Below are positions 15,914 through 22,015 of a stretch of 39,096 bases of DNA, piece after piece; within the stretch, counting starts at the first letter, position 1; each line of letters starts with the position of its first letter. The stretch spans positions 1 to 39,096 of the forward strand of contig NZ_SUTK01000016.1 in NCBI RefSeq assembly GCF_015062905.1. The letters run 5' to 3'. The translations under genes and the position numbers were made by a program. The notes beneath the pieces are model-generated. The model searched no databases. It was not told the origin of the DNA and worked only from the letters and a program-made list of their open reading frames with translations. Origin of the DNA: Methanobrevibacter thaueri. GTDB lineage: Archaea; Methanobacteriota; Methanobacteria; Methanobacteriales; Methanobacteriaceae.

Positions 15914-16026
15914 TCATTCTTCTTTCTTTTTTTCTATTTTTCTTCTTTTTTTTTCGAAAATCAAATAAAAAATTTTATTTAAGATTAATTTTAGATAGTT
16001 ATGTAGAAATTTTTGAAGTGATAATC

Positions 16027-16938
16027 ATGATTTGGGTTACAGGTGACGTTGATGGAAAAAAATACAAAGAACCCTTTTCTAAAGGAATCATGTCCCGTTC
16101 TTTAGATGTGGCAGATATCGGTATTGAAAGGGCCCATGATATTGCAAGCGATATTGAAGCGGGTTTAATTAGGAACAATGTCGCTGAAATTTCAAGCATT
16201 GAGTTGGCCGATGTAGTTTTAAATCATTTGGAGACTATTGATTCTGATATTGCACTCAAATATAAAAATTGGAGGTCTTTAAGAATTTCCAAAAAACCGC
16301 TGATTATTTTAATTGGAGGTGCTTCAGGAGTCGGAACCTCTTCCATGGCGTTTGAACTTGCTAACCGCTTGAGATTAAAAAATCTTATCAGTACAGACAT
16401 GATTAGGGAAGTAATGAGAAAAATCGTTTCTAAGGATTTGAGTCCAGTAATTCATAAATCCAGTTTTGATGCTTATGAAAGTATCCGAACTCCATCAATC
16501 AGGATTGATTCTGTCATTGAAGGATTTGTCAGTCATGTTGATGTTGTTAATGTTGGTATTGAAGCGATAATTGAGAGATCCGTTAAAGAGGGTATCAGTA
16601 CCATTATAGAAGGAGTTCATATTGTTCCAGGTTTTATTAGAAAAGATTTGCTGGAAAATAATAATATTATCTTGTTTACCTTAACAGTAGATGATGAAGA
16701 AGCCCATAAACAAAGGTTTTATTCAAGATGCAGGCAACCTTGGGTGAAAAGGTCTCTTGAAAAGTATATGGAAAATTTCGAATCAATTAGAAAAACTCAA
16801 GGGTTTCTGATTGAACAAGCAAAGATTCACGATACACGTATAATTAATAATGTGGATATTAATGAAACTATTGAAATTATGGTGGATGATATTCTCAAGG
16901 AATTTGGTGGTGTAGACAATGTTAAACAAGAAAGTTAA
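16027..16938 (+). CDS. 2-phosphoglycerate kinase
   Basis: 303 aa. In methanogens this enzyme phosphorylates 2-phosphoglycerate to 2,3-bisphosphoglycerate, the precursor of cyclic 2,3-diphosphoglycerate. The first 90 residues are an ATP-cone-like regulatory domain (PFSKGIMSRSLDVADIGIERAH). The kinase domain follows, with Walker A GGASGVGTSS near residue 100, STDMIREVMR near 120, IEGVHIVPGF near 195 and a lid segment RFYSRCRQPW near 235. ATG 16027 was chosen over the in-frame GTG at 16018 because AAGTGAT lies 4 nt before it. The end overlaps the CBS gene by 20 bp. Confidence 0.85.
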   Translation: MIWVTGDVDGKKYKEPFSKGIMSRSLDVADIGIERAHDIASDIEAGLIRNNVAEISSIELADVVLNHLETIDSDIALKYKNWRSLRISKKPLIILIGGASGVGTSSMAFELANRLRLKNLISTDMIREVMRKIVSKDLSPVIHKSSFDAYESIRTPSIRIDSVIEGFVSHVDVVNVGIEAIIERSVKEGISTIIEGVHIVPGFIRKDLLENNNIILFTLTVDDEEAHKQRFYSRCRQPWVKRSLEKYMENFESIRKTQGFLIEQAKIHDTRIINNVDINETIEIMVDDILKEFGGVDNVKQES

Positions 16939-17308
16939 AGATATCATGACAACTGATGTAATAACAACTACTTCAGATGTCGATGTTGTAAATGCATTTG
17001 AAAAATTGATGGAACATAAAATCAGTTCTCTTCCTGTTGTGGAAGATGATAAATTAATAGGGATTATAACTGCAACTGATGTAGGACATAACCTTATTTT
17101 AGATAAATATGAATTAGGTACAAGTGTTGAAGAAATCATGATTTCTCCAGTGGTAACAGTATCTCCTGAAGATACTATTGAAACTGCTCTTAAGGTAATG
17201 AAAGACGGTGTTTCTTCTTCAGGAATCTTAAATCAGCTTCCTGTTCTTGATGGAGATAAATTAGTGGGAATTATTTCTGATGGAGATATAATTCAGAAGA
17301 TACTTTAA
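16919..17308 (+). CDS. Two-CBS-domain protein
   Basis: 129 aa made of two CBS motifs and little else. The first begins VKDIMTTDVITTTSDVDV and ends LIGIITATDVG; the second begins VEEIMISPVVTVSPEDTI and ends LVGIISDGDII. Paired CBS domains form a Bateman module that binds adenosyl nucleotides such as AMP, ATP or SAM. Because it starts inside the last 20 bp of the 2-phosphoglycerate kinase gene, it is probably translated with it. It may sense adenylates for that enzyme, though that is inference. Confidence 0.85.
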   Translation: MLNKKVKDIMTTDVITTTSDVDVVNAFEKLMEHKISSLPVVEDDKLIGIITATDVGHNLILDKYELGTSVEEIMISPVVTVSPEDTIETALKVMKDGVSSSGILNQLPVLDGDKLVGIISDGDIIQKIL

Positions 17309-17444
17309 TATTTCCCATTATCTTTTATTTTTTTTAAATTTTATTCATTTTAACTTAGTTACTGTAAATAATTTTTTTTCTAGAAAATCTTTTTAATTGA
17401 TTTTTTGCATATTTTTCCCTATTTTTTTTGCTGTTTTGATAACA

Positions 17445-17453
17445 TTTATATAA
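17445..17453 (+). promoter_or_regulatory. TATA box of the SRP RNA gene
   Basis: TTTATATAA preceded by AACA. It places the start of transcription near 17472-17475, where the RNA-like sequence begins. Confidence 0.6.
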
Positions 17454-17471
17454 TATTAAAATCAAATATAA

Positions 17472-17737
17472 AGTTTGGCTAGACTGGAGGGTTAGGGGTC
17501 CTCTGTAAGCACACACCCCCTTTGGTGCAGTCGAAGTTCAAAAGGCGGCTTTTTAAGGAAATATGAGCCTAGAAAAACAATATAGAAACCTCGTCCTACA
17601 GGATTGGTGGTGGTGAAGTTTTTACTGGAGGGTAAAGGCTAGTCACCTCTGATATGGAAACGGGTCAGGCCCGGAAGGGAGCAGCTCTACTGTTAACATG
17701 CAATGCTTGTAGAATCCCGGGGTGGAGTTGGATTTTT
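17472..17737 (+). ncRNA. Signal recognition particle (7S) RNA
   Basis: The universally conserved SRP54-binding helix 8 is present: GGGTCAGGCCCGGAAGGGAG at 17662-17681, followed by CAGC, with the GGAAG-type tetraloop region. The 5' part carries GGGTTAGGGGTCCTCTGTAA and ACACACCCCC, consistent with the archaeal helix 3/4 domain. The ends are approximate: the 5' end is set from the TATA box and the 3' end from the GATTTTTAG stretch. With SRP19 and SRP54 this RNA targets nascent secretory and membrane proteins to the Sec translocon. Confidence 0.9.
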
Positions 17738-17848
17738 AGATCACTTATATTTTTGAGATTAGTCCACTTTTGAACATGCCATTTATATACAAACGATTAA
17801 CTTTATTAATGAGTTTTTACATATAATTTAGTATACTATTTTTCATAT

Positions 17849-17932
17849 GTCGGGATGGCCCAGCCTGGTACGGCGTCGGACTGCTAATCCGATGGTCATA
17901 TGACCACCCGGGTTCAAATCCCGGTCCCGGCG
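17849..17932 (+). tRNA. tRNA-Ser (GCU)
   Basis: An 84-nt type II tRNA. The acceptor stem GTCGGGA (17849-17855) pairs with TCCCGGC (17925-17931). The anticodon stem TCGGA/TCCGA encloses the loop CTGCTAA, with anticodon GCT at 17883-17885 reading AGC/AGU. The T-arm is CCGGG-TTCAAAT-CCCGG. A long variable arm (about 17893-17907) and discriminator G at 17932 agree with archaeal tRNA-Ser. CCA is not encoded and no intron is present. A T-run follows at once. Confidence 0.96.
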
Positions 17933-17935
17933 TTT

Positions 17936-18841
17936 TTATTCATCAATTTTTTGGTCATGGTCATAGGTTAATCCTATTGGGCATGCATGTACCATTACTG
18001 ATTTTACTTCTGGAATTTCCTTTAAGATATTATTTTCCACAGTATGCACGATTTTATGTGATTCGCTTAATGTCATTTCTCCATTAACTTCAATATGCAA
18101 ATAAACTGTGGCATATGGTCCGAAATAGTCAACTTTAATGTTGTGTGTGTTATGGGCGCCTCGTGTGTTGTCGGCAATATATTTTATCTCATTTATCAGT
18201 TCTTGAGAAGGTACTTTTCCCATTATATTGTTTATATTTTCTTTTCCAATACTGTGTGCAGTTTTTAAAATCAATAAACCAATTACAAGTCCAACAATAG
18301 GATCTAAAATTGGGTATCCCATATTTGATACAGCAACTCCGAATAAAATTGCAATTGATGAGAATATATCTGTTTTTTGATGCTTTCCGTCTGCAACTAT
18401 GGCTGGACTTTTAATTTCTTTGCCAATTCTAATAATGTACTCGCTTATGATGAAGTTAATAAATATGCCAAAGACTGCCATCATTGCAGCATATACACCT
18501 GGAACTGTAATCAATTCCGGATGTATTATCTTTTCTAAAGCGCCTGTGATGATTTCATACGCTACTACCACTAAAAATACAACAATAACCAATCCGCTTA
18601 TGGCCTCTGCACGACCATGTCCAATTGGATGTTCTTTATCCGCTGGTTTTTGTCCTATTTTGAATCCTGCGTATGCTACTATTGAGGTTATAACATCAGA
18701 AAGGGTGTGTGCTCCTTCAGACACCAATGCATAACTTCCGCTCATTATTCCAACAGCGATGTTTAAAACGGTTAGAATGCAGTTCGCAATGATAGCGATT
18801 GTAGACGCTTTGGTTCCAGCTTTATTTCTATACTCATCCAT
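17936..18841 (-). CDS. Cation diffusion facilitator (CDF) metal efflux transporter
   Basis: 301 aa. Exports divalent metal in exchange for protons. Six hydrophobic segments cover residues about 12-200. The transport-site motifs are HTLSD in helix 2 (His45/Asp49) and HQKTD in helix 5, together the HxxxD pair typical of zinc-selecting CDFs; HPIGHGRAE lies in the helix 2-3 loop. The last 90 residues are the cytoplasmic ferredoxin-like dimerisation domain, with metal-binding His in VKSVMVHACPIG. Its start lies 8 bp inside the end of the aminotransferase gene, so the two are cotranscribed. Metal specificity is inferred, not proven. Confidence 0.88.
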   Translation of the reverse strand: MDEYRNKAGTKASTIAIIANCILTVLNIAVGIMSGSYALVSEGAHTLSDVITSIVAYAGFKIGQKPADKEHPIGHGRAEAISGLVIVVFLVVVAYEIITGALEKIIHPELITVPGVYAAMMAVFGIFINFIISEYIIRIGKEIKSPAIVADGKHQKTDIFSSIAILFGVAVSNMGYPILDPIVGLVIGLLILKTAHSIGKENINNIMGKVPSQELINEIKYIADNTRGAHNTHNIKVDYFGPYATVYLHIEVNGEMTLSESHKIVHTVENNILKEIPEVKSVMVHACPIGLTYDHDQKIDE

Positions 18842-19952
18842 TCACTACACGCTCTTCTAAAATATCCATAGCCTTTTCAATGTTTTCATAGGAATTTGCA
18901 TAAGACATTCTTATATGATTTTTACCATTTTCTCCAAATGCGGATCCAGGAACTGTAATCACGCCGGCTTCGGCAGCTTTTTGTACAAAGTTTTCATCTT
19001 CAATTTTTGGGAATACGTAGAAAGCACCCTCCGCATTAACTGTTTCATATCCCATTCCATTTAAACGGGATACAATTAAATCCCTTCTTCTTTGGAATTC
19101 TCCAACCATCTTTTTGACATCATCCTGTGGTCCGGTCAATGCTTCGTATGCTCCTAGTTGCGCTGTGGAGTTTGAACATGCGATACTGTTTTGATGCACT
19201 TTAAACAGTTCTTCGGTATGTTCGTCGTTTGCAGTCATATAACCTATTCTCAATCCGGTCATTGCATAGGTTTTTGAAAACCCATTGATTGTAATCACAT
19301 TATCGCTGTATTTAGCAGGGGAGTAATGTTTCTTATCATATATTATTTTTTCATAGATTTCATCTGAAATGATTAAAAAGTTATGGTCCATTGATAAGTC
19401 TGCAATTGCTTTGATATCCTCTTTTTCCATAACCGCTCCTGTTGGGTTTGATGGGGAATTTAGGAAAATCGCTTTTGTTTTTGGAGTAATTTTTTCTAAA
19501 ACATCTTCAGCTTTCAATTTAAATTCATTTTCCATCTTGCAGTCTACAGGTACGATGCTTCCTCCGGCCAGGTTAATGACAGATTTATATAGTAAAAAGC
19601 TAGGGTCCGGCAAAAGGATTTCATCACCAGGTTCCATAAATGCCTGTGCACTTATGTATAATGCTTCACTGGCACCGACTGTCACAATGACATTTTCCGG
19701 ATCGGTATTTATTCCGTTGTCTTTTTTGAATTTTTTAACAATCTCTTCCCTTAATTCTATATATCCCTTATTTGGACTGTAATGTGTAATGTTTTCATCT
19801 ATTGATTTTTTCATTGCATCTTTAATGTTTTGCGGAACATCAAAATCAGGTTCTCCAATTCCCAGGTTTATTGCATCTGGATTTGTCACTTCAAACATTT
19901 TTCTAATCAATGATAATTCAATTAATTTTGTTCTACTTGCAGGTTGTATCAT
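18834..19952 (-). CDS. PLP-dependent aminotransferase class I (aspartate aminotransferase-like)
   Basis: 372 aa, fold type I. Key elements: NLGIGEPDFDVP at the substrate arm, TVGASEALYI for cofactor phosphate binding, NSPSNPTGAV with the conserved Asn about 168, SDEIYEKIIY with Asp/Tyr contacting the PLP ring, the Schiff-base lysine in NGFSKTYAMTG (Lys about 227), and RMSYANSY with the substrate carboxylate Arg near 350. Closest in pattern to archaeal AspC-type enzymes. The acceptor is probably 2-oxoglutarate or oxaloacetate, but substrates cannot be assigned from sequence alone. Confidence 0.85.
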   Translation of the reverse strand: MIQPASRTKLIELSLIRKMFEVTNPDAINLGIGEPDFDVPQNIKDAMKKSIDENITHYSPNKGYIELREEIVKKFKKDNGINTDPENVIVTVGASEALYISAQAFMEPGDEILLPDPSFLLYKSVINLAGGSIVPVDCKMENEFKLKAEDVLEKITPKTKAIFLNSPSNPTGAVMEKEDIKAIADLSMDHNFLIISDEIYEKIIYDKKHYSPAKYSDNVITINGFSKTYAMTGLRIGYMTANDEHTEELFKVHQNSIACSNSTAQLGAYEALTGPQDDVKKMVGEFQRRRDLIVSRLNGMGYETVNAEGAFYVFPKIEDENFVQKAAEAGVITVPGSAFGENGKNHIRMSYANSYENIEKAMDILEERVVNG

Positions 19953-20012
19953 AAATATTGCCTCACTTATTATAATATATATTATTATAGTAAATTTATT
20001 TTTTTCGAGTAA

Positions 20013-21563
20013 TCATTTTTCGCATACTCCGCAATTGTAACATGATGATGTTTCACACCATGGTGTTTGCTTCAGGTTTCTTAATCTTTTATGTTCATTT
20101 TTTAAAAATCTTTCGTTTATGCCGACATCAATATTGCTCCATGGTAGTAAATCATCAATATCATAATCTGGAGTCAATTCTTTCCACTCCTTGAGTGTAG
20201 GTTGTTGTGTTAGTGATTTTTCAATAAGTGCAGAAACACCCCTATCTCCACAAGACAATATATATTGGATTAGTCCTTTTTTAGGACTTTCGCACTTTAT
20301 GTTATAATTTTTCATTTCTTTTTTAATATATCTGGTTTTCTTTTTAATGTCCTTGAAATCATAACCTTCCCATTGAAGTGGAGTGTGGGGTTTGGGGATC
20401 ACCGGATTCACACTGAATTTCACTCTTTTCGGATTCTTGTGCATATTGGCGATTTTTTTCATGTACTCGCAGAGGTCATGAATGTCTTCCATGCTTTCAC
20501 CAGGAATGCCTATTAAAAAATATAATTTGATGTTGAAGTCAAGTTCGACAGCATTTTTTATTACTGTAAAAATTTGCTCTTCCAGTATGTCCTTGTTTAT
20601 TACTTTTCTAAGTCTGCCTATTGACTCAGGTGCAAGGGTAATTGTTTTCAGCCCACTCTTTTTCAGACTTTCCAGGGTTTCTTTTGTAATGGATTCAATT
20701 CTAAGTGATGGTGTTGAAATTTGAAATCCTTCTATTTCAAGACCCTTTATTAATTTGTCTAAATTGCTGTAGTCAGAAACTGCAGCCCCAATCAGCGTAA
20801 TCTTATTCAATCCTGTATTCTTTCTGTTTTCAAGTGCAATATCAATCAATTTTTCCCAGCTGGTTTCTCTCATTGGTCTGTAGAGATAGCCCGCCATGCA
20901 AAACCTGCAGCCTCTTGTGCAGCCTCTTGAAACATTTAACATTATTGAATTGTTGAAGATGCTTTGGTAATTTTCATCATCACTTCTGCTGATGACCGGC
21001 TGGGTGATATGGTATGTTTCGTCAAGATTTTCTACTACCCTCATTTTTGCTTTATTGTTGAATTCAGGAATGTAAATTCCCTCAATATCTAAAAATCTCT
21101 TCAAATCTTTTTTGAAATTTTTATAAACATCCAATAATTCGTTAATTGTCTCTTCACCTTCTCCAATGATGAAAAGATCAATGTAGTCGGATAATGGCAT
21201 CGGATTTGCGCTGGCGCAAGGGCCTCCGGCTATGATTAGAGGGTCATTTTCGCCTCGATCTTCCCTTTTCAGAGGAATTTCTGTATCTCTTAATATTTCC
21301 AGTAATTGAAAATAGTCCTCTTCAAATTGGAGAGAAAAGCTTATTATGTCAAAATGCTTAAGGGGAGTATTTGATTCAATTGATTTAATGTCGGGATAAA
21401 TTATTCTTTCACACCAAGTGTCCTCACGTTCGTTTATTAAATTATATAAGATATTATAACCCATTGATGACATTGCAGTTCTATAAATATTCGGATAGCA
21501 TAATCCAAATCTTATATCAACTTTCTTGTAATTTTTTTGGAAAAGATTTTTCTCATACAACAT
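20013..21563 (-). CDS. Radical SAM protein with B12-binding-like N-terminal domain
   Basis: 516 aa from ATG 21563; one more in-frame TTG codon lies upstream. The N-terminal third (RFGLCYPNIYRTAMSSMGYN to GGPCASANPMPLSDYIDLFIIGEGE) has the cobalamin-binding-like layout of YgiQ/TIGR03960-type radical SAM proteins. The cluster motif is SRGCTRGCRFC (Cys x3 Cys x2 Cys) near residue 215, followed by a TIM-barrel region with IGIPGESMEDI. The C-terminus carries extra cysteines, CETSSCYNCGVC, that could bind a second cluster. Substrate unknown. A weak Shine-Dalgarno site precedes the start. Confidence 0.82.
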   Translation of the reverse strand: MLYEKNLFQKNYKKVDIRFGLCYPNIYRTAMSSMGYNILYNLINEREDTWCERIIYPDIKSIESNTPLKHFDIISFSLQFEEDYFQLLEILRDTEIPLKREDRGENDPLIIAGGPCASANPMPLSDYIDLFIIGEGEETINELLDVYKNFKKDLKRFLDIEGIYIPEFNNKAKMRVVENLDETYHITQPVISRSDDENYQSIFNNSIMLNVSRGCTRGCRFCMAGYLYRPMRETSWEKLIDIALENRKNTGLNKITLIGAAVSDYSNLDKLIKGLEIEGFQISTPSLRIESITKETLESLKKSGLKTITLAPESIGRLRKVINKDILEEQIFTVIKNAVELDFNIKLYFLIGIPGESMEDIHDLCEYMKKIANMHKNPKRVKFSVNPVIPKPHTPLQWEGYDFKDIKKKTRYIKKEMKNYNIKCESPKKGLIQYILSCGDRGVSALIEKSLTQQPTLKEWKELTPDYDIDDLLPWSNIDVGINERFLKNEHKRLRNLKQTPWCETSSCYNCGVCEK

Positions 21564-21566
21564 CAA

Positions 21567-21900
21567 ATCAACTTTTTTTCAGATTTTTCAATTATCAAAT
21601 AAATTGCCTATTTTCAGTATAATATTTTCATTTCATGTTATTTTTAATTATCGCCACAATTTTTCTTTTGATTTCAATGCAATTATTGAATTATTTTTAA
21701 TTTTTAATATTAAGTATTACTAATTTTAAATTTTTCTTTTTATCAGCTTTTTAAAATCATGGATAAATTTTAGGATTTTTGATTTTATCATATATAATTT
21801 CACCATGTTTTTTACTTAATTGGCGATTTATATCTTGTTTTAACCTTTTTTTCATGAATTGAGTAATTTAAATGGGCTTTTTGCCTATTGGAGTTTCAAA
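21567..21900. other. AT-rich spacer between divergent genes, no gene seen
   Basis: Very AT-rich, with no frame of plausible composition on either strand. It separates the divergent radical SAM and C71 peptidase genes and probably holds their upstream promoter sequences; no convincing repeat or RNA structure was found before the TATA box at 21905. Confidence 0.5.
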
Positions 21901-21902
21901 AA

Positions 21903-21912
21903 CATTTATATA
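21903..21912 (+). promoter_or_regulatory. TATA box of the large C71 peptidase gene
   Basis: CATTTATATA preceded by AAAAA, identical to the box of the paralog at 2287-2296. A start 26-27 nt on falls at about 21935, three bases before the leader hairpin. Confidence 0.65.
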
Positions 21913-21937
21913 AGATAAGTCTTATAAGTTTTATCCA

Positions 21938-21998
21938 CTCATTATGAAATACTAATACCTAGTATAATCATATTTTGCTATAAAATTTTCGTAATGAG
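21938..21998 (+). promoter_or_regulatory. Structured 5' leader hairpin of the large C71 peptidase gene
   Basis: CTCATTATGAAA (21938-21949) pairs along its full length with TTTCGTAATGAG (21987-21998), with a single G-U pair and a 37-nt loop. GAGGTG follows at 22005-22010 and the proposed ATT start at 22016. The stem matches that of the paralog at 2204-2262, with one pairing-compatible change, while the loops differ more. A role in mRNA stability or translation control is inferred. Confidence 0.68.
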
Positions 21999-22015
21999 AA
22001 CCAAGAGGTGGAAAA

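Noticed and set aside
17662..17690. GC-rich hairpin as a transcription terminator
   Set aside because: The sequence is the conserved helix 8 of SRP RNA, not a terminator.
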